A DNA stretch of 64,000 bases from the NCBI RefSeq assembly GCF_035918095.1, contig NZ_CP109137.1, forward strand, positions 3,722,001 to 3,786,000. The letters are read 5' to 3'. A program made the position numbers and the translations under genes. Below, piece by piece: positions 18,222 through 26,759 of the stretch (its first letter is position 1; every line of letters begins with the position of its first letter). The stretch is from Streptomyces sp. NBC_01750. Its GTDB lineage: Bacteria > Actinomycetota > Actinomycetes > Streptomycetales > Streptomycetaceae. The notes under the pieces were generated by a model. That model saw only the letters and a program-made list of their open reading frames with translations. It did no database searches and was not told where the DNA came from.

Positions 18222-19205
18222 ATGGCCACAAGCCCGGATCTGCTGGACGACGCCCCCAAGCCGACGGCAGCCGACGACCTCCCCTTCGCCACGCTGGGCG
18301 GGGACAAAAAGCGGTCGCTCGAGCAGATCGCCCTGCTGCTGTTCATCACGGTGCCCTTTGTCGCACTGCTCGCCGCTGTGCCACTGGCCTGGGGCTGGGG
18401 TATGAGCTGGCTCGATATCGGCCTGCTGGTGGCGATGTACTACATCGGCTGCCACGGCATCACGATCGGCTTCCACCGTTATTTCACCCACGGCTCCTTC
18501 AAGGCGAAGCGTCCTCTCCGGATCGCTCTCGCGGTCATGGGTTCGCTGGCGGTCGAAGGCCCGCTGGTCCGCTGGGTGGCGGACCACCGCAAGCACCACA
18601 AGTTCTCCGACGCCGAGGGCGACCCGCACTCGCCGTGGCGCTTCGGAGAGACCGTGCCGGCGCTGATGAAGGGCCTGTGGTGGGCGCACATCGCCTGGAT
18701 GTTCGACGAGGAGCGCACGCCCCAGCACAAGTACGCGCCTGATCTGATCAAGGACCCCGCGCTCCGTCGCATCTCCCGCGACTTCCTCTACTGGACGATC
18801 CTCTCCCTCGCGATCCCGCCCCTGGTCGGCGGCCTGGTCACGATGTCCTGGTGGGGTGCGTTCACGGCCTTCTTCTGGGGTTCCCTGGTCCGTGTCTGCC
18901 TGCTCCACCACGTCACCTGGTCGATCAACTCCATCTGCCACGCGGTCGGCAAGCGCCCCTTCAAGTCCCGCGACCGCTCGGGCAACGTGTGGTGGCTGGC
19001 GGTGCTGTCCTGCGGAGAGTCCTGGCACAACCTGCACCACGCCGAGCCGACGAGCGCGCGCCACGGCGTGCTGCGCGGCCAGATCGACTCCAGCGCCCGG
19101 CTGATCCGCTGGTTCGAGCAGCTGGGCTGGGCGTACGACGTGCGCTGGCCGGATGCGTCACGTATCGACGCCCGGCGCCAGAACGACTCCGCCGAGGCGG
19201 CATGA
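18222..19205 (+). CDS. Acyl-CoA (stearoyl-type) delta-9 desaturase
   Basis: A 327-residue membrane di-iron enzyme that introduces a double bond into fatty acyl chains. The three histidine boxes are present: HRYFTH (about residue 86), HRKHH (about 122) and HNLHH (about 268). Hydrophobic segments at 37-80 and 190-225 match the four-helix membrane layout. The ATG at 18222 follows AGGGGAC. The stop overlaps the following TetR gene (ATGA). Expression is probably controlled through the tandem palindromes upstream and would adjust membrane fluidity. Confidence 0.93.
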   Translation: MATSPDLLDDAPKPTAADDLPFATLGGDKKRSLEQIALLLFITVPFVALLAAVPLAWGWGMSWLDIGLLVAMYYIGCHGITIGFHRYFTHGSFKAKRPLRIALAVMGSLAVEGPLVRWVADHRKHHKFSDAEGDPHSPWRFGETVPALMKGLWWAHIAWMFDEERTPQHKYAPDLIKDPALRRISRDFLYWTILSLAIPPLVGGLVTMSWWGAFTAFFWGSLVRVCLLHHVTWSINSICHAVGKRPFKSRDRSGNVWWLAVLSCGESWHNLHHAEPTSARHGVLRGQIDSSARLIRWFEQLGWAYDVRWPDASRIDARRQNDSAEAA

Positions 19206-19891
19206 TTGAGCACGTGGCGATCGACGGCGGTACCAGCAGTACGGACAAGAACCGGCCCTCGGGGAGTCGGCGCGCCCGCCGCGTCCGCATGACGGGGGCG
19301 GAACGCCGGGAACAGCTGTTGGACATCGGCCGTAGCCTCTTCGCCGAGAAGGGCTTCGAGGGCACCTCGGTCGAGGAGATCGCCGCGAAGGCCGGCGTCT
19401 CCAAGCCGGTGGTGTACGAGCACTTCGGCGGCAAGGAGGGCCTCTACGCCGTCGTGGTCGACCGCGAGATGCGCCAGCTGCTGGACATGGTGACGAGCGC
19501 GCTGACCGCGGGGCACCCGCGCGAGCTGCTGGAACAGGCCGCCTTCGCGCTGCTCGACTACATCGAGACGTACACGGACGGTTTCCGCATCCTGGTGCGC
19601 GATTCCCCGGTCGCTCAGTCGACCGGTACGTTCGCGTCGCTGATCAGCGATATCGCGACCCAGGTCGAGGACATTCTGGGTCTGGAATTCAAGGCCCGCG
19701 GGTTCGATCCGAAGCTCGCGCCTCTCTATGCGCAGGCGCTCGTCGGCATGGTCGCGCTGACGGGCCAGTGGTGGGTGGACGCCCGCCGCCCGAAGAAGGC
19801 GGAGGTCGCGGCGCATCTGGTGAATCTGGCCTGGCACGGTCTGGGCAGCCTGGAGGCGAAGCCGCGGTTGATAGGGCACCGCAAGAACTGA
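19202..19891 (+). CDS. TetR-family regulator of the desaturase operon
   Basis: A 229-residue regulator. The N-terminal HTH is clear (REQLLDIGRSLFAEKGFEGTS, shown in part; then IAAKAGVSKPVVYEHFGGKEGLY at about residues 60-82), followed by an all-helical ligand domain. Its ATG overlaps the desaturase TGA, so the pair is translationally coupled. By position it should sense fatty acyl status and bind the repeats at 18150-18178; that is inference. Confidence 0.9.
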   Translation: MIEHVAIDGGTSSTDKNRPSGSRRARRVRMTGAERREQLLDIGRSLFAEKGFEGTSVEEIAAKAGVSKPVVYEHFGGKEGLYAVVVDREMRQLLDMVTSALTAGHPRELLEQAAFALLDYIETYTDGFRILVRDSPVAQSTGTFASLISDIATQVEDILGLEFKARGFDPKLAPLYAQALVGMVALTGQWWVDARRPKKAEVAAHLVNLAWHGLGSLEAKPRLIGHRKN

Positions 19892-19969
19892 GCCGCGCCG
19901 AAAATGAAGCGCGCCGGGACTGAGCCGCGCCGGCTCCGGCTCGGCCCCGGAGCGAGCGCACAGGCGGCG

Positions 19970-20677
19970 TCAGCCGCGCCGCCCGAGGGCGCGCAGGCCG
20001 AGGGCGCGCTGCCCGGGGGCCCTCTCGCGGCACAGGGCCACCGCCGCGACGACCGCGACACACAGCACCAGGGCCCAGACGCGGCGCGACGGATCCCATC
20101 CCGCCGACAGCGGCTGGGCGAACGGATCCAGGGTCTCCGGCAGGGGCAGCAGCACGGACACGATCACGCACATCACCACGCCCGGTGCCGCCAGCGCACC
20201 GCCGCCGGTGCCCGCTCCGGTGCCGTTGCCCGTGCTGAGCCGGAACCCGAGGGCGGCAAGCGCGATCACCATCGTCAGCAGTGCCGCCGCCTCCAGGGTG
20301 AGGCCGGGCTGCGGGAGCAGTGGCCGCTCGTCCGGATTCACCGCCATGGCACCCAGGAGCAGCACCGCCGTCCAGCCTGCGGCCGCCCCGAGCAGCGCGA
20401 CGAAGATCCGCAGCCCGTGCACCACCCAGCGCGGAGTCGGCACCACTTCCGTCGTGCGGGCGGCCGGGTCGTCCAGCAGGAATGCCGCGCCCACCGCGAT
20501 CAGCACGGCCGCGGAACGGATCAGCAGGACGACGTCGACGAGCCGCATACCGCCGGAGACCAGGGCCGGGACGCCCAGCAGCAGCACCGCGGCCGTCACG
20601 GCGATCAGCAGCGGCAGCGTCCGGGCGGAGCGCAGGGCGTACGGCAGGAGCAGCGGCCACAGCCTTCGGGTGCTCAT
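19970..20677 (-). CDS. ABC-2-like membrane protein (last gene of the sigma/ABC operon)
   Basis: A 235-residue very hydrophobic protein with about six membrane segments (for example PLLIAVTAAVLLLGVPALV and LLTMVIALAALGFRL). The start is the ATG at 20677, which overlaps the TGA of the upstream permease-like gene (ATGA); a longer frame exists but overlaps that gene. No family motif is visible. Its place at the end of the operon suggests a membrane partner of the ABC ATPase. Confidence 0.75.
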   Translation of the reverse strand: MSTRRLWPLLLPYALRSARTLPLLIAVTAAVLLLGVPALVSGGMRLVDVVLLIRSAAVLIAVGAAFLLDDPAARTTEVVPTPRWVVHGLRIFVALLGAAAGWTAVLLLGAMAVNPDERPLLPQPGLTLEAAALLTMVIALAALGFRLSTGNGTGAGTGGGALAAPGVVMCVIVSVLLPLPETLDPFAQPLSAGWDPSRRVWALVLCVAVVAAVALCRERAPGQRALGLRALGRRG

Positions 20678-22314
20678 GCGCAGGCCCGCTCGCCGGCCGG
20701 AACCTGCGCGGGCGCGCGTACTCCAAGGAGCTCGGCGGCACGGTCGGTGGTGGTCCCGGCCGCGGTCAGTTCGCGCCACGACGCCTTCACCCGCTCACCG
20801 AGCCGGTCGGACGGCTCGGCCAGCAGCTTCAGCGCGAACTCCCGTTCCCTGGCGTCGAAGTCGAGTCCGCTTGCCGATTCGAGGACCAGCAGGCTCAGTC
20901 CTCCTGTCGTGCGGCCGACAAGATCCTTGAGGGCGGCCCTGGAATCGCCGGTGGCCTGCCCGGCGAGCCACAGGGTCAGTACGGCGCGGGCGCCGCAGAC
21001 GGTGGTCCCGCGCTCCCCCCGCGGCAGCGTGCCCGTCACCACGCGGTAGGCGAACAGCGCCGAGAACTCGGCCACCGCGTCGCTCTCCGCGTCCTGTCCC
21101 GCATTGCCCGCGCTCCACCAGGTGCCGACGGGAACGGCGCCCGGCGTCCCTTCCCTGCGGTCGTCGGTGTCCCAGGCGGCGTACGGCAGCGGCATGTTGG
21201 CATGCGCCTCGATGCCGTCCCGGAAGATCCGCTGGCGTACGGAGTAGCGGGCGTCGGCCACGGCGTGCGGTGTACGGGCGAGAACGCCGCGCACCACGCC
21301 GTCCCACTCGGTCACCCGCCCCTTGAACTCGGGGAAGGCGCAGTAGGTGACGCTCCCCCTGGTCGCGCACTGCTGGCCGGCGGCCGGGTGCTCGGTGACG
21401 TCGGCCCTGGCCCGTACGACGCTGTCCGGCAGTGGCCGCATCTGCACTGCGCCCGCGACCACGGCCACGACCGCGGCGACGGCGGCCACAGCCCAGAGCG
21501 GCCGCGTGCCGCGGCGCGGCGGCTGTGGCGCCGCGCCCGGCCGGCCCCGCAGCAGGGCGCACGCGGCGAGCAGCGCGGTCAGGCCGGTCAGCCACAGCAG
21601 GTGCAGTCCGGCCGGCCTGCCGACCAGCGCCGACGGCAGCGGCTGGGCGAACTCGTCCTCGATGGCGACGACGGCCAGCCAGCGCCAGCCGGCAGTGTTC
21701 TGGACGGCGGCGATGAAGGTGAACACCGCGAGCAGGGCCAGTGCGAGCGAAGCCGCGGAGGGAGTCGGGAACAGGCGCGCGAGCAGCACCCCGAGGACCC
21801 CGGCGAGGAGTACCACGGCGGGGCCGGTCGCCACCTCGAGCCACTGGACGGTGCCGACGGCTCCCGGCTTGGCGGCGAGGTGGCCGATCCTGGCGAGGCT
21901 GAGGCCCGCGCAGAGCAGGGCCGCGGGGAGCACCGCCAGCAGATGGGCGAGGCCGCGGCCGCGGGCGCCGACGACCAGCACCTCGTACACGGGCTCCACG
22001 CCGTGGCGGACGGCCCGCAGCACACCGAAGTCGGCGGCGAGCAGCGTGCCGGCGGCGAGCAGCAGGGTCGGCAGCTGGATGTAGCGGGAGCTGTCCTGCA
22101 GGACCGGGTAGCGGTTCGCCGCGTCCCCGGTCGCCAGGGCGTAGCCCCACAGCGCGAGATAGCCGGCCAGGGCGCCGAGCATCGCCGGGTGGCGCAGCAG
22201 GCACAGCGTTTCCACGCGGGCCAGCGCGAGGACCGCACCGCTCGTCCCGTTCCGCCCGGCCGGGGCCGCCGCCCGGTCCGCGTGGCCCCGGCGGGCATCG
22301 CCGACGACGGTCAT
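20674..22314 (-). CDS. ABC transporter membrane protein with extracytoplasmic domain
   Basis: A 546-residue protein. The first 260 residues contain about seven membrane segments arranged like an ABC-2 permease (LARVETLCLLRHPAMLGALAGYL, then GVLRAVRHGVEPVYEVLV). After a further membrane segment, the C-terminal part (about 330-546) is soluble and has a Cys pair (QQCATRGSVTYC) and a later Cys. The start ATG overlaps the ATPase stop (ATGA). It most likely forms the channel for the adjacent ATPase; the substrate is unknown. Confidence 0.78.
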   Translation of the reverse strand: MTVVGDARRGHADRAAAPAGRNGTSGAVLALARVETLCLLRHPAMLGALAGYLALWGYALATGDAANRYPVLQDSSRYIQLPTLLLAAGTLLAADFGVLRAVRHGVEPVYEVLVVGARGRGLAHLLAVLPAALLCAGLSLARIGHLAAKPGAVGTVQWLEVATGPAVVLLAGVLGVLLARLFPTPSAASLALALLAVFTFIAAVQNTAGWRWLAVVAIEDEFAQPLPSALVGRPAGLHLLWLTGLTALLAACALLRGRPGAAPQPPRRGTRPLWAVAAVAAVVAVVAGAVQMRPLPDSVVRARADVTEHPAAGQQCATRGSVTYCAFPEFKGRVTEWDGVVRGVLARTPHAVADARYSVRQRIFRDGIEAHANMPLPYAAWDTDDRREGTPGAVPVGTWWSAGNAGQDAESDAVAEFSALFAYRVVTGTLPRGERGTTVCGARAVLTLWLAGQATGDSRAALKDLVGRTTGGLSLLVLESASGLDFDAREREFALKLLAEPSDRLGERVKASWRELTAAGTTTDRAAELLGVRAPAQVPAGERACA

Positions 22315-23177
22315 GCCGCGTGCTCCTTCTGGGCGGTGGCGTCGAGGAGCAGCAGGTAGCCGTCCTCCAGCGTGGGTTCGAGGAGGGGAGCGCCGGAGGG
22401 AGCGGTGCCGATGTTCCGCACGGTTCCGACTCCGGTGCGCCATCCCGCGAGGGCCCGCGGGTCCCGTTCGGCGCTGCTCCATACGCGGCCGGCGGCGACG
22501 GCCGCGAGCGCCGGCGGCTCGCCGTCGAACTTCACGGTGCCGTGGTCCAGTACGACGACGCGGCGGCAGAGCGCGGCGACGTCCTCGGTCTGGTGGGTGG
22601 ACAGCAGTACGGTGCGGCCGTCGCCGAGGTCGGCGATCAGCTCCCGGAACCGCAGCCGCTGTTCGGGGTCGAGGCCGACGGTCGGCTCGTCCAGGATGAG
22701 GAATTCGGGGTCGCCGACGAGGGCCGCGGCCAGCGCGACCCGCTGGCGCATACCGCCGGAGAGCTGCTTGATCTTCTTGCCGCGCCGGCCCGGCAGCCCG
22801 ACCGCGTCGAGCACGCGCAGGACTTCGCGGTGCCTGGCGGCGCGGTCGGTCAGCTCTTTGAGGATGGCGACGTAGTCGACGAACTCGAAGGCGGTGAAGG
22901 CCGGGTGGAAGCCGGGGTCCTGCGGCAGATAGCCGAGGCGGCGCCGGATCCCGAGCCGCCCCTCGGGCGTCCGCGGGTCCTTGCCGAGCACCGAGATGTC
23001 GCCGCCGTCGGGCAGCGCCGCGGTGGCGAGCGTCCGCAACAGGGTCGTCTTGCCGGCGCCGTTCGGGCCCAAGAGCCCGGTCACGCCGGCTCCCAGGGTG
23101 AAGGACACCCCGGCCAGTGCCCTGAAGCTCCGGTAGTTCACTTCGAGTTCGCGGACGGTGACCGCGGCTGGGGTCAT
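22311..23177 (-). CDS. ABC transporter ATP-binding protein
   Basis: A 288-residue ATPase: Walker A GPNGAGKTTLLRTL (about residue 35), Q-loop GYLPQDPGF, signature LSGGMRQRVALA, Walker B EFLILDEPTVGLDP and switch His in LSTHQTED. It belongs to the drug/lipid/ABC-2 exporter class. The start is the ATG at 23177 with GGAAGGAC upstream; a frame open further 5' is not coding. It lies 17 bp after the anti-sigma/membrane gene and overlaps the next gene. Confidence 0.92.
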   Translation of the reverse strand: MTPAAVTVRELEVNYRSFRALAGVSFTLGAGVTGLLGPNGAGKTTLLRTLATAALPDGGDISVLGKDPRTPEGRLGIRRRLGYLPQDPGFHPAFTAFEFVDYVAILKELTDRAARHREVLRVLDAVGLPGRRGKKIKQLSGGMRQRVALAAALVGDPEFLILDEPTVGLDPEQRLRFRELIADLGDGRTVLLSTHQTEDVAALCRRVVVLDHGTVKFDGEPPALAAVAAGRVWSSAERDPRALAGWRTGVGTVRNIGTAPSGAPLLEPTLEDGYLLLLDATAQKEHAA

Positions 23178-23194
23178 CGGGATGTCCTTCCGGT

Positions 23195-24124
23195 TCACGC
23201 GCGTGCGTGCTGGGTGTCCCGGTCGTACCGGGTGCGGGTCAGGGTGATGGAGACGGTGGCGGCGGCGAGCACTCCGGCCGCGGACAGTTGTCCGGTGGCG
23301 CTGAGCAGCGCGTCCTGTACGGGCCCGAAGGCCGCCAGCAGGCAGAGTGTCCAGGCCCCGCCGACGACGCCGGCCGCCGCGGTGGGGTCGATGCGCGCCG
23401 ACAGCGCCAGCGTGATCGAGGTCAGCGCGAGGGAGGGCAGCAGCCAGCCGAGCGTCTCCAGGGCGGGCCCGGGCAGCGCCACCGCAGCGGCGGCGGTGGG
23501 GACCATGGCCGTGGTGACCACGGCGACCGTGCGCAGCATCAGCAGCCGCAGGCCGTACACAGGGGTGACGAGGGTGATCTCGTACATCGGGTCGCTGCGG
23601 GGGCCGAAGGAGAGGGCGACTCCGATCACCGGCAGCGCGGGCGCCACCACGAAGAACGGCAGCGAGGCGGAGGCCGCGTGCCCCAGCCTGGCCACGACCA
23701 GGGCGAGCAGCAGCGTGACCACGGCTGCCGTGAGCCAGGAACGGCGCAGTGCGGGTGTCGCGGTGATCAGCCGTGCCGTGTGGCCGGGTACCCGCAGCCG
23801 GTGCAGCGCACGCTCCGCGGGCCCCGGCCGGGGCACGTCCTTGGCGATGGACAACCGTGCCCAGCCGGCCTCGGTGCGCGAGGTGTCGGCGTACGCGGCG
23901 AGCCGTGCCCGGCAGTGCGCGCACCGTGCCAGATGCCCTTCGGAGCCGGCGAGAGCGGGCGGGCCGAGCTCCCCGGCGGTGTAGTCACGCAGCAGGGCGT
24001 CCGGAAGGTGCACGCCGCTGTGCGGCAGGGGACGTGCTGCGCTCCCCCGGCTGCCGGTGTCCCACGGGGAAGTCATCGCCTGCTCCTCTCCTGCGCCCCT
24101 CATGTCCTTTTCCGATCCGCTCAT
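23195..24124 (-). CDS. Zinc-finger anti-sigma factor fused to a multi-pass membrane domain
   Basis: A 309-residue protein. The N-terminal cytoplasmic part has the ZAS/zf-HC2 signature HLARCAHCRARL (about residues 67-78: His, then Cys-x2-Cys). After residue 115 there are about six membrane segments (LLLALVVARLGHA, LPFFVVAPALPVIGVALSF, and others) in place of the usual single one. The start ATG overlaps the sigma factor stop (ATGA). The polytopic half looks like a partner of the downstream ABC ATPase, so transport state might be coupled to release of the sigma factor; this is inference. Confidence 0.82.
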   Translation of the reverse strand: MSGSEKDMRGAGEEQAMTSPWDTGSRGSAARPLPHSGVHLPDALLRDYTAGELGPPALAGSEGHLARCAHCRARLAAYADTSRTEAGWARLSIAKDVPRPGPAERALHRLRVPGHTARLITATPALRRSWLTAAVVTLLLALVVARLGHAASASLPFFVVAPALPVIGVALSFGPRSDPMYEITLVTPVYGLRLLMLRTVAVVTTAMVPTAAAAVALPGPALETLGWLLPSLALTSITLALSARIDPTAAAGVVGGAWTLCLLAAFGPVQDALLSATGQLSAAGVLAAATVSITLTRTRYDRDTQHARA

Positions 24125-24678
24125 GCCAGCTCCTTCCGGAGCCGCTGGCGTGCCCTCATCGCACGGGTTTTGACGGTGCCTGCCGGAATCCGCAGCACTT
24201 TCGCGGCCTCGGCGGTGGTGAGGCCGTCGACCACGGTGGCCTGCAGCACCGCCTTGAGTTCCGCCGGCAACTTCTCGAGGGCGTACGCGAGTTCGCCGTG
24301 CGGGATGCCGTGCAGCACCTCGTCCTCGGCGGACGGCTGTTCCTGGTGCCGGAACCGGCCGAGTGCCCGGGTCAGCCGCTGCCGTGCGCCGTGTCCCCGC
24401 TGGATGTCGACGAGCCGACGGGATCCGATGCGCCACAGCCAGCCGGCCGCGTCCGCGCCCGGCTCCTCGCGGTAGCGCGCGGTGCCCCGCCATACGGCGA
24501 GGAAGGTCTCCTGTACGACGTCGTCGACAACGCCGGGATCAGGACACCGGTACTGGAGCCGGGCGACCAACCACGGCTCGTAACGCCGGTAGAGCAGCTC
24601 GAAGGCACGGCTGTCGCCGTCCTCCACTGCACGCAGCAGTTCCCCGTCACTGGGTTGCTGCCCCTCCACGTACGCCAC
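24121..24678 (-). CDS. ECF-family RNA polymerase sigma factor
   Basis: A 185-residue sigma-70 of the ECF group. Region 2 is at about residues 24-90 (RAFELLYRRYEPWLVARLQY, then DDVVQETFLAVWRG) and region 4 at 125-180 (LPAELKAVLQATVVDGLTTAEAAKVLRIPAGTVKTR, seen in part). It is the first gene of a run of five minus-strand genes, mostly linked by 4-bp overlaps. Its own promoter should lie in the 275-bp gap before the divergent secreted-protein gene; I see no convincing ECF promoter pair. Confidence 0.93.
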   Translation of the reverse strand: MAYVEGQQPSDGELLRAVEDGDSRAFELLYRRYEPWLVARLQYRCPDPGVVDDVVQETFLAVWRGTARYREEPGADAAGWLWRIGSRRLVDIQRGHGARQRLTRALGRFRHQEQPSAEDEVLHGIPHGELAYALEKLPAELKAVLQATVVDGLTTAEAAKVLRIPAGTVKTRAMRARQRLRKELA

Positions 24679-24895
24679 ATCCCCTCATCGGACGGGCGGG
24701 GCGGATCGGTTCACGGAAGTCGGAGATTGTTTCCGGCCCCTGCCCCCCACCAGCATTCAGCCAACCACTGCTCTGTACAGGCCATTTACCCGCCGTTCCA
24801 CAGGCCGCTTTTTCGACCATTGGCCATGGAACTGCGCAAAGGCCATTCGGAACTCTTTCTTCCCCCCTCGCAACAGACGTACCTTCGCCATCGCT

Positions 24896-24934
24896 CGGGC
24901 CCGACCAACCCGAGAGCGGGTCCGACCAACCCGA
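24896..24934. repeat. Two 18-bp direct repeats with 21-bp period upstream of the secreted-protein gene
   Basis: CGGGYCCGACCAACCCGA occurs at 24896-24913 and 24917-24934. The 21-bp period is two helical turns, so both copies face the same side of the DNA. They end 20 bp before the start codon. They could be an operator or an mRNA-leader element. Confidence 0.7.
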
Positions 24935-24953
24935 AGAAGAGGGGAAATTCCGC

Positions 24954-25277
24954 ATGCCCAAGAGCCTCAAGTCACTGGCGCGCCCTGCCGCCGTTCTCAT
25001 GGCCACCGGAGCCATCGCCGGCGTGATGGGCGTGGCCCCGGCGGCCGCAGCGCCCGCCCAGGCCACCGCCGTACCGTCGTGCATCACCATCAAGAACACG
25101 TCGAGCTGGGCCACCACGACGACGCGGGTGACCAACAACTGCAGCCGTGGGACGTACCGCTACTACTTCAAGTGGGACCGGCACACCGACGGCCCCTGTG
25201 AGACCTACGCGCCGGGCCACTGGCACTCCGAGACCGTGGCCATCACCGCGCGCTTCGCGGGCCTCGGCGGCTGCTGA
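24954..25277 (+). CDS. Small secreted Cys-rich protein, tendamistat-like (putative alpha-amylase-inhibitor fold)
   Basis: A 107-residue precursor with a signal peptide (cleavage near PAAAA, about residue 33). The mature 70 residues have four Cys and the pattern PSCITIKN-x-W ... NNC ... DGPCETYAPG ... GGC. Tendamistat, the Streptomyces alpha-amylase inhibitor, is a 74-residue protein with a PSCVTL start, four Cys and a CYAVAPG segment, so spacing and landmarks agree. Its Trp-Arg-Tyr inhibitory triplet is not conserved here, so inhibition of amylase is doubtful. The ATG follows GAGGGG. Confidence 0.65.
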   Translation: MPKSLKSLARPAAVLMATGAIAGVMGVAPAAAAPAQATAVPSCITIKNTSSWATTTTRVTNNCSRGTYRYYFKWDRHTDGPCETYAPGHWHSETVAITARFAGLGGC

Positions 25278-25365
25278 TCCGGCCGGCTGTCCAGCGATTG
25301 GTCCGGCTGCCTCCGTCCGGCGGCTGATGCAGTCGTTCTGAGCGGCTGACGTCGCACCGCACCAA

Positions 25366-25412
25366 GGCGAGGGGCCTTCCCTGAAGCCCTACTCCAGGGA
25401 AAACCCCTCGCC
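25366..25412 (-). terminator. Two-part hairpin between convergent genes
   Basis: A 9-bp outer stem (GGCGAGGGG and its complement) and a 7-bp inner stem (TTCCCTG and its complement), separated by 2-nt bulges, lie between the secreted-protein gene and the VOC gene. It probably works in both directions. Confidence 0.8.
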
Positions 25413-25447
25413 GTCCGTGGTGCGCGTCGGTCCGCGCATACCCGCCG

Positions 25448-25807
25448 CTACACCGGCTCCAGGAACTCCAGCCGGTTGCCCACCGGGTCCTCGGAGTAGA
25501 AACGGCGGTGGCCGGGGAGGCCATCGTCCCAGACCACCTTCGCGCCGCGCTCCTCCAGCCGAGCCGCGTACGCCCCGATGCCGGTGACCCGCAGTCCGGG
25601 GTGGGCCTTCCCGGCCGCCCGGAAGTCCGCCTCGATGCCGAGATGGAGCTGGACGGGACCCTGCTGGAACCAGCAGCCGCCGCGGGCCGCCAGTACCGGT
25701 GGCTTGGGAATTTCCGTCATACCCAGGACATCGGCGTAGTACGCACGCAGAGCGTCCTCCGAGCCGGGCGGCGCGGCCAGTTGGACATGGTCGACGGCGG
25801 TGAGCAT
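25448..25807 (-). CDS. VOC/glyoxalase-superfamily protein
   Basis: A 119-residue single VOC module pair: DHVQLAAPPGSEDALRAYYADVLGM at the start, QLHLGIEADFRAAGKAHPGLRV in the middle and FYSEDPVGNRLEFLEP at the end (sequence shown in part). Candidate metal ligands are His of DHVQ, His of QLHLG and Glu of LEFLE. The reaction is unknown. Its ATG overlaps the TGA of the methyltransferase by one base (TGATG), so the two are coupled. Confidence 0.88.
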   Translation of the reverse strand: MLTAVDHVQLAAPPGSEDALRAYYADVLGMTEIPKPPVLAARGGCWFQQGPVQLHLGIEADFRAAGKAHPGLRVTGIGAYAARLEERGAKVVWDDGLPGHRRFYSEDPVGNRLEFLEPV

Positions 25808-26628
25808 CAGTACCTCTTCCGTGCGACGGCGAAGATCCGGCGGAACGGGAACACCGTGCCGTGCGGACCCGGGGGATAGGCCTTGCGGAGCAGGTCGCGG
25901 TACTGACCCAGGAACTCGGCGGCGGCTGCGGCATCGTCGCCGAACTCGGTGAGGACCGGACGCAGCGCCGTACCCTTCACCCAGTCCAGCACCGGATCCT
26001 CCCCGGCGAGGAGTTGGAGATATGTGGTCTCCCAGGCGTCCGTCTCGCAGCCGAGATCCACCAGACGGCCGAGGTAGTCGGCGGGATCCAGGACATGGAC
26101 GAAGCGCCGCCCGCGGTCGCCGAGCCGGGCGCGCCACTGCGGGGTGGCGCAGAGCTCGCCGAGGAGGGCGTGGCTGGGGGAGGTGAAGTTGCCGGGGACC
26201 TGTAAGGCGAAGGTGCCGCCGGGAGCGAGGCCCTCGATCCAGACCGGGAAGGACTCGGGATGGTTCGGCACCCACTGCAGTGCCGCGTTGGAGACGATCA
26301 GGTCGTACGGTTCGTCGGGCGTCCAGTGCGCGGCATCGGCGGGCCGGAAGTCCAGCCGGCCGCCGCCGGATGTGGCGCCCGCGTGCTCCTTCTCCGCGAT
26401 CGCGAGCATCTCGGGAGAGAGGTCGAAACCGGTGATGTGGGCGGTGGGCCAGCGGTCGGCGATGAGCGCGGTGACATTGCCGGGGCCGCAGCCGATGTCG
26501 GCTATCCGGGCGGGCCGGTCGCCATTGGGCAGCCGGGGTATTCGGGCGAGAAGATCCACGAATGGGCGCGTTCTGTGCCCGGCGTAGCGCAGGTACTGAT
26601 GCGGATCCCAGGTTGGTGCGGAATGCAT
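25807..26628 (-). CDS. tam: Trans-aconitate 2-methyltransferase
   Basis: A 273-residue SAM-dependent methyltransferase. Motif I is IADIGCGPGNVTALIADRWP (about residues 42-61), motif II GFDLSPEML, and the family hallmark SNAALQWVPNHPE is present along with the N-terminal WDPHQYLRYAGHRTRPF. Tam methylates trans-aconitate, an inhibitor of aconitase formed by spontaneous isomerisation. A GGGGG site precedes the ATG. It is divergent from a MarR gene. Confidence 0.93.
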   Translation of the reverse strand: MHSAPTWDPHQYLRYAGHRTRPFVDLLARIPRLPNGDRPARIADIGCGPGNVTALIADRWPTAHITGFDLSPEMLAIAEKEHAGATSGGGRLDFRPADAAHWTPDEPYDLIVSNAALQWVPNHPESFPVWIEGLAPGGTFALQVPGNFTSPSHALLGELCATPQWRARLGDRGRRFVHVLDPADYLGRLVDLGCETDAWETTYLQLLAGEDPVLDWVKGTALRPVLTEFGDDAAAAAEFLGQYRDLLRKAYPPGPHGTVFPFRRIFAVARKRY

Positions 26629-26710
26629 GTTCGAGCCCCCTTGCAGGAACGGTGTGCCGAAGCGGAACGAGGTTCCGGCCCGACCATGCCCAAGCCTGCG
26701 CCCGAATATA

Positions 26711-26724
26711 TCTTGATGTCAAGA
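26711..26724. promoter_or_regulatory. MarR-type operator palindrome
   Basis: TCTTGA-TG-TCAAGA, a perfect 6-2-6 inverted repeat, sits between divergent tam and the MarR gene. On the minus strand it contains TTGACA, a perfect -35 hexamer for tam, so binding would block tam transcription. The size and TTGA...TCAA arms are typical for MarR dimers. Confidence 0.7.
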
Positions 26725-26759
26725 GACTTCACGTCGACAGACCCTCTACACTGATCGAC

